Assembly (NCBI GenBank): GCA_021272315.1
Contig: JAJSLI010000085.1
Span: 1-37,861, forward strand
Reading direction: 5' to 3'
Source: Methylacidiphilales bacterium
GTDB lineage: Bacteria > Verrucomicrobiota > Verrucomicrobiia > Methylacidiphilales > UBA1321
Length of the DNA: 37,861 nucleotides
In this document: positions 7,751 through 15,755 of the stretch, piece by piece
Layout of the letters: each line of letters begins with the position of its first letter
How positions within the stretch are numbered: the stretch's first letter is position 1
Position numbers and translations under genes: made by a program
Notes under the pieces: generated by a model
Seen by the model: only the letters and a program-made list of their open reading frames with translations
Told to the model about the DNA's origin: nothing
Databases searched by the model: none

Positions 7751-8833
7751 CTAATGCATCCCAAATAGTTCCTCTTTGATATCGAGATAGGCAAGGTAGT
7801 CGACCTGGCTCACGTTCGGCGGGCACCGGTGATCGCAGTGCGGAATGAAACCGCCCTTTTCCACCCAGGGCAGCAGTTTTTCGAGATAGGCGCGGGTCGG
7901 ACCAGGGCCTTGCGCCAGGACCATTTTATCGACACCGCCCATGATGCGCACCTGTCCCTCGTATTTTTCCAGAACCCCGACGGGATTGCCGTTGCCGTTG
8001 ACCTCGAACGGAAAGAGGGTGTTGATCCCGCCTTTAAGCAAAAGGGGAATGATGGGCCGCAGGTCACCGTCGCAATCGGTGTAATAAATGTCGATATTGA
8101 ACCGGCGGAGCTTGGCGGATATGCGCTGGTAGCGTGGCACGACCACCTGCTCGAAAAAATCGAGGCTGACGAGCGGTCCGCGATTATAGCAAATGTCCTC
8201 CCAACCGGAGGCGTAATCGAAATCGAATTCGGGCAGGGCCTGGTCCAGAAAATCCTCGATCAGGACGCAGGAGGTTTCAACCATGTCCTCGACCATCTCG
8301 GGGTAATCGTAGGTGTGGTAGGCGAGCCCTTCGATCGTCAGAATGTCGCGCACTCGGCCGATCATGGATCCACAATCGACTCCCAGCGGATAGTCACGCC
8401 CGGACGTCAGCATCCGGTTCTTGATCCCGGCCACGTCGATTTTGCGCGCAGGATCGTCGCGGCGAAAACGCTCCTCCTTGCAGCGCCGCCAGTCGTCCGG
8501 GCCCTTGATCGACGATTCGAGAAAGTGGGGAATCGAGGAATGACCGTCCTTCGAGATTTCCGCGAGCAATCCGTCGCCATTTTGGATAATTCGGCTCTTT
8601 TCCGTCTCGCGGATGATTTTTTCCGGGAAAGGCGGGTTCATCCAGCGAGCGCCGATGCCGGCCATGCGGTCGAAGCCGAGCGCCACATCGGCCTGCTCGT
8701 TATTCGTCATGCCGTGGTCGCGGAACATCGGCCAAGCCTTGAAATTTTCGTCCCAATAGCCGAACTCCATGTTGAAGCAGCGATCGACTTTTTGGTAATG
8801 CATCTGGCGGTTGAAACGTTCGCGTCCCGTCAT
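7751..8833 (-). CDS. URO-D family methyltransferase-like protein (paralogue 2)
   Basis: A 360-residue URO-D superfamily protein beginning MTGRERFNRQMHYQKVDR; an upstream in-frame start at 8878 would add 15 residues with no family character. At the position of the H-x-C zinc motif it has T252-D-C254 (YYTDCDGDLRP), and near the C-terminus PHCDHRCPPNV supplies C333 and C337. One ligand of the canonical site is therefore changed and an extra Cys is present. The KGGINTLFPFEVNGN segment is typical of the non-HemE branch of the family. It sits between the dioxygenase and DUF1638 genes on the same strand. Probable corrinoid or methyl-transfer role; substrate unknown. Confidence 0.82.
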   Translation of the reverse strand: MTGRERFNRQMHYQKVDRCFNMEFGYWDENFKAWPMFRDHGMTNNEQADVALGFDRMAGIGARWMNPPFPEKIIRETEKSRIIQNGDGLLAEISKDGHSSIPHFLESSIKGPDDWRRCKEERFRRDDPARKIDVAGIKNRMLTSGRDYPLGVDCGSMIGRVRDILTIEGLAYHTYDYPEMVEDMVETSCVLIEDFLDQALPEFDFDYASGWEDICYNRGPLVSLDFFEQVVVPRYQRISAKLRRFNIDIYYTDCDGDLRPIIPLLLKGGINTLFPFEVNGNGNPVGVLEKYEGQVRIMGGVDKMVLAQGPGPTRAYLEKLLPWVEKGGFIPHCDHRCPPNVSQVDYLAYLDIKEELFGMH

Positions 8834-9000
8834 CGTTCCCTTCCATCCGGAACGGAGTATTTTGATCCCGGCGCTCAAGGCATTCCTTTCCGTTCAACAG
8901 GGGAGAGGCAGGTTCGACGCCCGCCGTTCGGCTCTCTCATTTTATTTTTATCGCCGCCGTTTTCGACGGGTTTACATCATTTTCGAGTGCGCCTTGGGTC

Positions 9001-9804
9001 TTAGTGGAGCGCGCCCTGCCAATCCTGGCCACAGGCGCCGCCGCCCAGATTGGCTGCGACTTCGCAATCCGTTCCATCCATTTTGACCAGCGGCAGATAA
9101 AACTTGGAAATTTTGTCCAGAGACCCCGCCGCGTAGTGGCCGATGAAGGAGCGGCGGAAGCGGTCCTTGGAGCGATTCGGTCCCGATCCGTGGATCACCG
9201 AGCCGCCGAAGAAAAGCGTATCGCCCGGCTCCATCGGCATTTCGACGGCTTTCAATCCCTTGGGAATGCGGGTGACGTGGGACGTAAAGGAGACGCTCGT
9301 GTCCCCCTTTTCCTGGCAGAGAATGTTTCCGCGGTGCGAGCCGGGGACGAGCATCATGCAGCCATTTTCCCGATCAACCCGGTCGATGGCGGTCCACGCC
9401 CCCAGGCACGTGCCGGGTTCAACCAGCAGATACATATTGTCCTGGTGCAAGGCCTGGCCGCGGGCGCCGGGGGGTTTAAAGTAATACATGCTTTGCGTCG
9501 CAACCGGTTCCTCACCGAAAAGCGTTCGCAGGCAATTGATCACGCCAGGATGGAGCAGGTAACGGCGGGCCACGGCATTAGAGCGGTGGGGGTGGACGAT
9601 GCGCGGGTGCTGGAAAAGCGGGTCGTTGGGATCGCGGATGCCGTCGTCGTGCGGTCGCACTGCGCCCAATTGATCGATTTTATCAAAGGTTTCCCTGATT
9701 TCCGCCACTTCTTCCAGGGAAAAAAGCCGACGAGCAAGGGCAAAGCCGTCGCGGTCGTAGGTTTCTTTCAACTCCTGCAGGTCGATGTCGGGCAACGCAA
9801 TCAT
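9001..9804 (-). CDS. PhyH-type Fe(II)/2-oxoglutarate dioxygenase (copy 2)
   Basis: A 267-residue phytanoyl-CoA dioxygenase family protein. The iron ligands are H120-Q-D122 (QALHQDNMY) and H205 (VIHGSGPNRS), and Arg in RFRRSFIGHY is placed to bind 2-oxoglutarate. The LVPGSHRG and EPGDTLFFGGSVIHGSG segments are classic for the family. It is the first gene of a minus-strand unit with URO-D paralogue 2 and DUF1638, and is divergent from the AraC gene at 9877. It is only distantly similar to the dioxygenase at 4080, so it is not a recent copy. The substrate is unknown. Confidence 0.9.
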   Translation of the reverse strand: MIALPDIDLQELKETYDRDGFALARRLFSLEEVAEIRETFDKIDQLGAVRPHDDGIRDPNDPLFQHPRIVHPHRSNAVARRYLLHPGVINCLRTLFGEEPVATQSMYYFKPPGARGQALHQDNMYLLVEPGTCLGAWTAIDRVDRENGCMMLVPGSHRGNILCQEKGDTSVSFTSHVTRIPKGLKAVEMPMEPGDTLFFGGSVIHGSGPNRSKDRFRRSFIGHYAAGSLDKISKFYLPLVKMDGTDCEVAANLGGGACGQDWQGALH

Positions 9805-9876
9805 GGAATAACGCTAAGGCATGGGTTCAGAAAATGGAATTGGCTTGGCGGCTATAAACCTATAATCTACGGCTAC

Positions 9877-10713
9877 ATGGAAATTCCATCCGGAGCGACC
9901 TTTTACTGCCCTCCCGTGTCACCGCTGGCTCCCGGCGACTATCGGGGCCGGACCATCCGGCATACGTTTCGCATTCATGGAACCAAGGATTGGCTGCTGA
10001 TTTACACCGTGGCGGGTTCGGGACTTTACCGATTCGCCGACGGAGGCGTCTATCGGAGCCGCGCCGGCGACGTGACTTTGTATCGGCCCGGCGCTTTTCA
10101 GGATTATCAATTTTCTCCCGAGAGCCGAAAATGGGATTTGCTTTGGGCCCATTTTCTCGCGAGACCTGACTGGCTGCCCTGGTTGAACTGGCCGGAAATC
10201 GCGCCCGGCTTGATGATTCTCAACCTGCAAGAACCGGCTTTGCGCCGGCGGGTCGCCCTTCGCCTGAAGGACATGCTCCGGTTGAACTTCAGCGCCCAAT
10301 CGCGCGGTCAAATTCTCGGCCTAAATGCGTTGGAAGAAGTTTTGCTTTGGTGCGATTCGATCAACCCACGGCAATCCCCTTCCCAACTCGATCCCCGTGT
10401 CGCCAAGGCCATGGATTTTCTTGCAAACCGTTTGTCCGAACCCTTTTCGGAGGAACGGCTGGCCCGTGCGGCAGGGCTTTCGGCTTCGCGGCTCCGGCAT
10501 CTGTTCCGTGAGCAAGCGGGAGATTCGCCCCGCCATTTCCAGGAACAGGAGCGCCTGCGCCGGGCGAGGGATTTGCTGGCCATGTCCCGCCGGACGATCG
10601 GCGAGATCGCGTTGGAACTCGGGTTTGCCAATCCGTTTTATTTTACCCTTCGCTTCAAAAAACACGCCGGCGTCAGTCCGCGCGCTTTTCGGCAGCGAAC
10701 GACTCGTAAATGA
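9877..10713 (+). CDS. AraC family transcriptional regulator
   Basis: A 278-residue regulator. The N-terminal part is a cupin-type effector domain (DWLLIYTVAGSGLYRF, SRAGDVTLYRPGAFQDYQ). The C-terminal part is the AraC double helix-turn-helix: LARAAGLSASRLRHLFREQ and RRTIGEIALELGFANPFYF, ending FKKHAGVSPRAFRQR. The reading frame stays open far upstream, but the segment before 9877 is antisense to the divergent dioxygenase gene, so the ATG at 9877 is chosen. The gap to the divergent gene is 72 bp, as at the first AraC/dioxygenase pair. It likely regulates the dioxygenase/URO-D/DUF1638 unit. Confidence 0.9.
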   Translation: MEIPSGATFYCPPVSPLAPGDYRGRTIRHTFRIHGTKDWLLIYTVAGSGLYRFADGGVYRSRAGDVTLYRPGAFQDYQFSPESRKWDLLWAHFLARPDWLPWLNWPEIAPGLMILNLQEPALRRRVALRLKDMLRLNFSAQSRGQILGLNALEEVLLWCDSINPRQSPSQLDPRVAKAMDFLANRLSEPFSEERLARAAGLSASRLRHLFREQAGDSPRHFQEQERLRRARDLLAMSRRTIGEIALELGFANPFYFTLRFKKHAGVSPRAFRQRTTRK

Positions 10714-10878
10714 AAATATCGGGATGAAACCAATATCGATGTCTTGGCGATTCGATATTTATAATTAACAAGCCTCGTGGGAAAAGTTTGCGCCGGCTCT
10801 CTCACCCAGGAGACCGGGGATGAACACTCCGCGAGTTTGCGTTTTGACATTTCCCCGTTCCGGACAAAAGATCGCGCC

Positions 10879-12078
10879 ATGCGGGCCACTCCTTTCCCAC
10901 CGCATGCCGTTCCGATTCCTCCTTATCTCCTGGCCCAATTTGAGCCCGCCCGGCGCGAGTATCGCGACCGCTTCAAGCTCGAGCTTTCGTTGGTTGATCT
11001 CCGGGGAAAACTGCTTCGGGGGAAACAGAACCGCCGGGACCGCATGACCGAAAAAGCCCTGGCCCAATGGAGGGCCCTGGCCGTTACCGAGGCATTGCGC
11101 TGGGGCCAGCCTTCGATGGTCGCCTGTCCGGGTGACCGGGTGATGTGGGGCGCGCCCGTCATGGCCAACAATCAGGTTGTCGGAGGAGTGGTTGTTCCTC
11201 CGTGCGTAATCGATGACCGGGATGAAAATTTACGAACCACGGCGGAAGCTCACAGCCAGGCCTGTGCCGGGCTGCTCGAAATAGCCGAAAAATACAACCT
11301 GACCAACAGCGCGCTGCTCAAACTCAATCGTCTCGCCGCCTTTGTGGAACGGGAAAAGGCCGAGGCCATCCACGAAACCAAAAAATCGAACTATAACGAT
11401 CTTCAGAAACTTTACCATCGGGAGGAGCCCTTACTTCTCCACGCGATCCAAGAGGGGGAACCGACCCAGGCTCGCGCCAGCATCAACCGCCTGCTGCTCC
11501 ATATTTACAATCACCGCCCCCTCCGCCTGAACCCGCTCAAGAGCTTTGCCATGGAGTTGATCGTGATGATGTCGCGCACCGCGGTCGACGCCGGCGCCGA
11601 TCCGACGCGGATCATGGGGATGAACTCAGAGCGGTTCGCCGCGCTGGCCGGCATTGACGATGAGGAGGAACTCAGCGGGTGGCTGCGCAGCACGCTGGAA
11701 CGGTTGATGAGCGAAATCCACGCCCAGCGGCGCGAATTGGCCCGGGTCCATCTGGCTCGGGCGGAAAGCTATATCGAACGGCACCTCTCCGAAAAAATCC
11801 GGCGCAGTGAAGTGGCGCGCCACTGCGGGCTCTCGTCCAGCCATTTCTCGCATCTCGTGCGCAACGTGACCGGCCAGACCTTCCGGGAACTGGTGGCGCG
11901 TCATCGGGTGCGGCAAGCCAGCCATCTGCTCGCCCGCACCAACCGGAGCCTGGCCGAGATCGCCCTGGATTGCGGATTCGCCGATCAAAGCTATTTTACC
12001 AAAATCTTTCGCAGGATCGCGGGCCAGAATCCACTCCAATACCGAAAATCGCTTGGGCAGGCGGCAACCGTGACCTGA
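10879..12078 (+). CDS. PocR-domain AraC family regulator
   Basis: A 399-residue regulator (433 if a GTG at 10777 is used; no strong ribosome-binding site separates the two). The N-terminal half looks like the PocR sensory domain (RFKLELSLVDLRGKLL, MVACPGDRVMWGAPVMANNQVVGGVVVPP), a PAS-like module found in regulators of corrinoid-dependent and diol pathways. A helical linker follows, then the AraC domain (VARHCGLSSSHFSHLVRNVTG, RSLAEIALDCGFADQSYF). It lies directly upstream of mtaC on the same strand, so it is the obvious candidate regulator of the methanol-type operon. The effector is unknown. Confidence 0.85.
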   Translation: MRATPFPPHAVPIPPYLLAQFEPARREYRDRFKLELSLVDLRGKLLRGKQNRRDRMTEKALAQWRALAVTEALRWGQPSMVACPGDRVMWGAPVMANNQVVGGVVVPPCVIDDRDENLRTTAEAHSQACAGLLEIAEKYNLTNSALLKLNRLAAFVEREKAEAIHETKKSNYNDLQKLYHREEPLLLHAIQEGEPTQARASINRLLLHIYNHRPLRLNPLKSFAMELIVMMSRTAVDAGADPTRIMGMNSERFAALAGIDDEEELSGWLRSTLERLMSEIHAQRRELARVHLARAESYIERHLSEKIRRSEVARHCGLSSSHFSHLVRNVTGQTFRELVARHRVRQASHLLARTNRSLAEIALDCGFADQSYFTKIFRRIAGQNPLQYRKSLGQAATVT

Positions 12079-12106
12079 TTGACGAGCCTTAGGTATCAGA
12101 GCATCG

Positions 12107-12142
12107 TACCAAATTACCAATTTTATTGGCGTAACTTACCAG
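12107..12142 (+). promoter_or_regulatory. Candidate operator: TACCA repeats and palindrome upstream of mtaC
   Basis: TACCAA occurs at 12107-12112 and 12115-12120, and TACCAG at 12137-12142. CCAAT-TTT-ATTGG (12117-12129) is a perfect palindrome. These lie in the 161-bp gap between the PocR/AraC gene and mtaC, about 100 bp before the mtaC start. Direct repeats of this spacing suit AraC-type binding, but no site is proven. Confidence 0.35.
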
Positions 12143-12227
12143 ACATTCCGACCGGGCGAGATTAGGGTCGCCACATGCTGAACCGGATATTAGGAGCCGG
12201 ACGAAAACCTTCTGAACCGCACAATAG

Positions 12228-12233
12228 AAAGGA
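12228..12233 (+). promoter_or_regulatory. Ribosome-binding site of mtaC
   Basis: AAAGGA ends 6 bases before the ATG at 12240. It lies directly against the alternative ATG at 12234, so it decides for 12240. Confidence 0.6.
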
Positions 12234-12239
12234 ATGCCC

Positions 12240-12869
12240 ATGTCAAAAATCGAATCCCTGAAACAATCGGTCATCAACGGCAAGCGCAAGGAAGTTGAGC
12301 CGTTGGTCAATGAACTGTTGGCAGAGGGAATGAATCCAAAAAAAATTGTGGAAGAGGGATTGGTTCCGGCCATGGCGGTTGTGGGCGAGCGTTATAAGAA
12401 CAATGAAATTTTTGTGCCGGAAATGCTCGTGGCCGCCCGGGCCATGAAAACAGCCCTGGCCATCCTGGAGCCGCTGCTCGTAAAGGCGGGCATCAAGCCC
12501 AAATACAAGGTCATAATCGCCACCGTTGAGGGCGACCTGCACGACATCGGCAAGAATCTGGTGGCCATGATGCTGCGTGGCGCGGACATGGACGTGATCG
12601 ACCTTGGGGTCAATGTTCCCGCGGACAAGTTTGTCGAAGCAATCGGCCAGCATTCGCCTCAATTGATTGCGCTGTCGGCCCTGCTCACCACCACCATGCC
12701 GGCCATGAAGAACACGATTGATGCCGTCCGCCGGTCTCCCGGAAAAAACATCAAGATCATGATCGGCGGCGCCCCCATCACTCAACAATTCGCGAATGAA
12801 ATCGGGGCCGACGGCTATTCCCAGGATGCGGCTTCCGCCGTCGATACCGCCCTGAAATTATTGAACTGA
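12240..12869 (+). CDS. mtaC: Methanol-type corrinoid protein (MtaC-like)
   Basis: A 209-residue corrinoid protein. Residues 1-85 form the helical cap domain (LVNELLAEGMNPKKIVEEGLVPAM). The B12-binding Rossmann domain follows, with D99-x-H101-x-x-G104 (GDLHDIGKN, whose His is the lower cobalt ligand), the SALLTTTM segment near 146-153 and GGAP at 177-180. The size and domain order match MtaC/MtbC/MttC proteins. It would receive the methyl group from MtaB as methyl-Co(III) and pass it to an MtaA-type enzyme. It is the first gene of the operon, after the PocR/AraC gene. The specific mtaC name rests on the mtaB gene downstream in the same operon; by sequence alone methylamine-type relatives are also possible. 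Confidence 0.9.
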   Translation: MSKIESLKQSVINGKRKEVEPLVNELLAEGMNPKKIVEEGLVPAMAVVGERYKNNEIFVPEMLVAARAMKTALAILEPLLVKAGIKPKYKVIIATVEGDLHDIGKNLVAMMLRGADMDVIDLGVNVPADKFVEAIGQHSPQLIALSALLTTTMPAMKNTIDAVRRSPGKNIKIMIGGAPITQQFANEIGADGYSQDAASAVDTALKLLN

Positions 12870-12920
12870 ACCGCCTGAAACTTTCCGTCCAAACAAACGC
12901 ATGACCGGAATCAGTCAGGA

Positions 12921-13067
12921 ACATCCGACCTAAAACGGGACCCGCTTATGTGCCAGCGCTGCGCCCAATCCATCGCCGAATTTATCAGCAGCATGGGCGC
13001 CCGCCGCGGTTCATGGCGCGGTAAAACATCCATTGCCACAATTGGAAACCCTACGACCCACTACACC
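12921..13067 (+). repeat. Imperfect duplication of the mtaB 5' region, copy 1
   Basis: This 147-bp segment aligns without gaps to 14183-14329, which spans the upstream end and first 40 codons of the mtaB frame. By hand count about 124 of 147 positions are identical. The match includes an identical CATCCGACCTAAAAC block before the ATG. Similarity stops shortly after the HYT codons. Confidence 0.85.
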
Positions 13068-13079
13068 GATTGCGCTTAA
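12948..13079 (+). pseudogene. Short ORF matching the extended mtaB N-terminus (remnant or leader peptide)
   Basis: A 43-codon ORF starting MCQRCAQSIAEF and ending HYTDCA before a TAA. The mtaB frame at 14210 starts MCYRCAQSIAEL and holds MTHYTK at the corresponding end. The two differ at about 18 of the first 120 bases, and no stop interrupts the shared part. It lies 78 bp after mtaC, the place where mtaB sits in classical mtaCB operons. It could be the stub of a lost mtaB copy or a short peptide with its own role; both copies share an N-terminal C-x-R-C motif. Translation is not proven. Confidence 0.6.
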
Positions 13080-13094
13080 AAATAAATATTCCCC

Positions 13095-14144
13095 ATGAAA
13101 CGAAATTATTATTTGGATTTGGCTGCCGGCGGATTGCGGATGCCCGTTGGCACACATTTGATACTGCACGAACATGACCAGGTGAAAGAAATTCTGGCCG
13201 ATGGACAAAAATTAGGCCGGATTTTGGAGGAGGCGGCCCGGCGATTCCACACGCCCATGGCCATCCCCTTGATGAATCTGACCTTGGAGAAAACTGCCCT
13301 TCTGTTCGCCGACAACGTGCCAGCGGAGAAAATTGACTCCTATCATTTCAGCGAACCGCCTTCCGGCCGTTACGATATTGCTTTAACGCCGGAGATGATG
13401 GTTACCTGCGATGCCTTGCGCTACATCGCGCAAAAAACCGATCTTCTGCCGGTGGGCATGGCCATCGGTCCCTTTTCGCTCATGACCAAGCTGGTGGCGG
13501 ACCCGATTTCACCGGTATTCCTGGCAGGGACCGGCGCCACCGCCGAAGAGGAAGTTGAAATTGCCGTGGTGGAAAAAACGCTGGAGTTGGCACAAAAAGT
13601 CATCCGGATTTACCTGGAAGCGCAGATTAACGCGGGGGCCAAGGCGGTGTTCCTCTGTGAACCGGCGGCCAACAAGGTCTATTTCTCGCCCAAACAACTC
13701 GAAGAAGGTTACGAAGTGTTCGACCGTTACGTGATGGAGCCCAATCGACGGAACAGGGAATTTCTGGCTGCGCACGATGTGGATTTGATTTTCCATGATT
13801 GCGGAGAACTCACCGACGAAATGGTCCGCCGTTTCGGAACCCTTGACCCGGCAATCCTGAGCCTGGGCAGTTCCCGTAAGCTCTGGGAAGATGCGCGCCT
13901 AGTGCCGAAAACCACGGTTTTATACGGCAACCTCCCCAGCAAGCATTTCTATTCCGACACCTATCTCAGCGAGCGGAAGGTCGTGGACATGGCCCGGGAA
14001 CTTACCGACAAGATGCGCGCCACGGGGCATCCCTTCATTCTTGGCAGTGAATGCGACGTCCTCAGCGTGCCAAACTGCGAGGCTTCCATTTGGAACAAGG
14101 TGAATGCGTTTATGGAATGCCACTGTGGAGGAAGGCCAAATTGA
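13095..14144 (+). CDS. URO-D family methyltransferase with zinc motif (MtaA-like, paralogue 3)
   Basis: A 349-residue URO-D superfamily protein. H234-D-C236 (IFHDCGELT) and C320 (GSECDVLS) reproduce the H-x-C...C zinc site of MtaA/MtbA methylcobamide methyltransferases, which activates the thiol or other methyl acceptor. The N-terminus (MKRNYYLDLAAGGLRMPVG) differs from the usual MTxRERV start, so it belongs to a distinct subfamily. It sits between the mtaB 5' remnant and full-length mtaB, inside the operon. It probably transfers methyl groups to or from the MtaC corrinoid; acceptor unknown (coenzyme M in methanogens, folate or other in bacteria). Confidence 0.85.
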   Translation: MKRNYYLDLAAGGLRMPVGTHLILHEHDQVKEILADGQKLGRILEEAARRFHTPMAIPLMNLTLEKTALLFADNVPAEKIDSYHFSEPPSGRYDIALTPEMMVTCDALRYIAQKTDLLPVGMAIGPFSLMTKLVADPISPVFLAGTGATAEEEVEIAVVEKTLELAQKVIRIYLEAQINAGAKAVFLCEPAANKVYFSPKQLEEGYEVFDRYVMEPNRRNREFLAAHDVDLIFHDCGELTDEMVRRFGTLDPAILSLGSSRKLWEDARLVPKTTVLYGNLPSKHFYSDTYLSERKVVDMARELTDKMRATGHPFILGSECDVLSVPNCEASIWNKVNAFMECHCGGRPN

Positions 14145-14182
14145 TCACATCAACCCAAAGCCATGATCGAAAATAACCAAAA

Positions 14183-14329
14183 GCATCCGACCTAAAACTG
14201 GAATCCCTTATGTGCTACCGTTGCGCCCAATCCATCGCCGAGCTTATCGACAGCATGGGCGCCCGCCGCAGTTCCTGGCCCGGTGAAACTTCCATTTCCA
14301 CAATCGGAAACTATATGACGCACTACACC
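14183..14329 (+). repeat. Imperfect duplication of the mtaB 5' region, copy 2
   Basis: The partner of 12921-13067, about 84% identical by hand count. It covers 27 bases before the ATG at 14210, the 35-residue N-terminal extension and the first residues of the conserved MtaB core (MTHYT). Confidence 0.85.
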
Positions 14330-15700
14330 AAACTTGCCATCGACCGAGCCGAAGATTTACGGTTCGGCACGGCACCGCAACCCGTTTCCACCCGCAGGGG
14401 CATGATTATAGGAGGCGGCACCGTTTACCCGGAGTTGAATTTCACCCTGCCCTCCATCGAAATCAAGAAGGAGAACTGGCCGGAGATACGAAACCACTAC
14501 CAACAGATTATTTCCAGCGCCCTGCAGCGCGCGGCGGAACTCGACTGCCCCGGCGTGGTGATCGAGTTTGAGACCCTGCCCCCGATGACGGAACATCCGG
14601 AATGGGGACTCGAAATCGCGCAAACACTCCTCGACAGCATGGAGAAGGCGCACGCAACGCACGGGCTCAAATCCGTTCTGCGCATGACGCCGAATGACAA
14701 CCGTGAATTTGTCCGGCCTCCGCAACTGCGCAGCGGCTACCATCTTGAGCGCATGCTGCAATTGTTCGAGACCTCCGCCGCGGCCGGCGCCGAACTGCTC
14801 TCCATCGAATCGGTCGGCGGCAAGGAGCTGCACGATCAGGCCCTGGTGGAGTGCGACATCTCCCAGGTGATTTTCGCCCTCTGCATCCTGGGGGCGCGTG
14901 ACATGGAATTTTTGTGGAGCAAGCTGCATGAAATCGCCCTGCGCCACCGGGTCTATTGCGCCGGGGACACGGCTTGCGGCTTCGGCAATACGGCCATGGT
15001 TCTGGCCGAGCAAAAAATCATCACCCGTGCTTTTGCGACAGTGGTGCGCGCGGTGACGGCTGTACGCTCCCTTGTCGCCTATGAATGCGGCGCAGTCGGG
15101 CCGGGCAAGGATTGCGGTTATGAAAATGTCATCCTGAAAGCAATCACCGGCTGCCCCATGGCCATGGAGGGCAAGTCGGCCGCATGCGCGCATTTGAGTT
15201 CGATGGGCAACATCGCGGCGGCGGCGTGCGACACTTGGAGCAATGAATCGGTGCAGAATATCCGCTTGCTCAGCGCCATGGCGCCCACGGTCTCCATGGA
15301 ACAACTCATCTACGATTGCCGCCTGATGAATCAGGCCACGCACGAGAGCAAAGACTCGGCCCTGACTCTTCAACGCTGGATGATCGCTTCTGACGCCGCC
15401 CTCGATCCCCAGGCTTTTATCCTCACGCCGGAAAATTCCATTGCCCTGGCCAAGGCCATCGTTGGCGCCGACTCACGCTATCATGCCGGCCAGGCGGTCG
15501 CCCTCGAGGCCATCCGCCTCATGAAAAAAGCGCATGAGGCCGGAAAACTCAAAATCGCGCCGCGGGAATTGCCCTGGCTTGATCGTGTCGAAAAAACCGT
15601 TACCGACCTGCCTGAAGACGAGGATGAATTTATCAGCGACATGATGGAGACGGTCGATGCCTCCAAGTACAACCCGGCGGAGTACGGCTTAAAGACTTGA
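14210..15700 (+). CDS. mtaB: Methanol:corrinoid protein methyltransferase (MtaB-like)
   Basis: A 496-residue MtaB-family protein. The three zinc ligands known from Methanosarcina MtaB have clear counterparts: E200 (LLSIESVGGKE), C256 (CAGDTACGFGN) and C302 (GAVGPGKDCGYEN). The stretch EGKSAACAHLSSMGNIAAA and the WSNESVQN motif are also diagnostic. MtaB cleaves the C-O bond of methanol and methylates the Co(I) corrinoid of MtaC. If counting starts at the inner ATG (14315, MTHYTKLAIDRAEDL), the protein is 461 residues and the ligands fall at E165, C221 and C267, close to the archaeal numbering as I recall it. The first 35 residues are therefore extra, and they are duplicated at 12948. A related alcohol, methyl ether or ester could be the true substrate. 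Confidence 0.93.
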   Translation: MCYRCAQSIAELIDSMGARRSSWPGETSISTIGNYMTHYTKLAIDRAEDLRFGTAPQPVSTRRGMIIGGGTVYPELNFTLPSIEIKKENWPEIRNHYQQIISSALQRAAELDCPGVVIEFETLPPMTEHPEWGLEIAQTLLDSMEKAHATHGLKSVLRMTPNDNREFVRPPQLRSGYHLERMLQLFETSAAAGAELLSIESVGGKELHDQALVECDISQVIFALCILGARDMEFLWSKLHEIALRHRVYCAGDTACGFGNTAMVLAEQKIITRAFATVVRAVTAVRSLVAYECGAVGPGKDCGYENVILKAITGCPMAMEGKSAACAHLSSMGNIAAAACDTWSNESVQNIRLLSAMAPTVSMEQLIYDCRLMNQATHESKDSALTLQRWMIASDAALDPQAFILTPENSIALAKAIVGADSRYHAGQAVALEAIRLMKKAHEAGKLKIAPRELPWLDRVEKTVTDLPEDEDEFISDMMETVDASKYNPAEYGLKT

Positions 15701-15740
15701 ACAGAGCCATTATTGTGACCGATTTGAACCTGCTTCAAAC

Positions 15741-15746
15741 AGGTGG
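15741..15746 (+). promoter_or_regulatory. Ribosome-binding site deciding the mtaA start
   Basis: AGGTGG lies directly against the ATG at 15747 but 9 bases before the in-frame ATG at 15756, so 15756 is the better start (MKRLHILKALVQGEP). Confidence 0.55.
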
Positions 15747-15755
15747 ATGGTTTGC

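Noticed and set aside
9840-9866. TTGGCT...TATAAT, a possible -35/-10 pair before the AraC gene
   Set aside because: The spacing is only 15 bp, and the -10 lies 10 bases before the ATG, leaving almost no leader.
9004-9876. Upstream extension of the AraC frame that begins at 9877
   Set aside because: This part is antisense to the PhyH dioxygenase gene, whose H-x-D...H motif is clear; the AraC domains start after 9877.
10804-10820. CCAGGAGACCGG, resembling the B12 box of cobalamin riboswitches
   Set aside because: The upstream conserved elements, such as the GCCACTG stretch and the paired core, are not found at suitable distance, and it lies before a regulator gene. Chance similarity is more likely.
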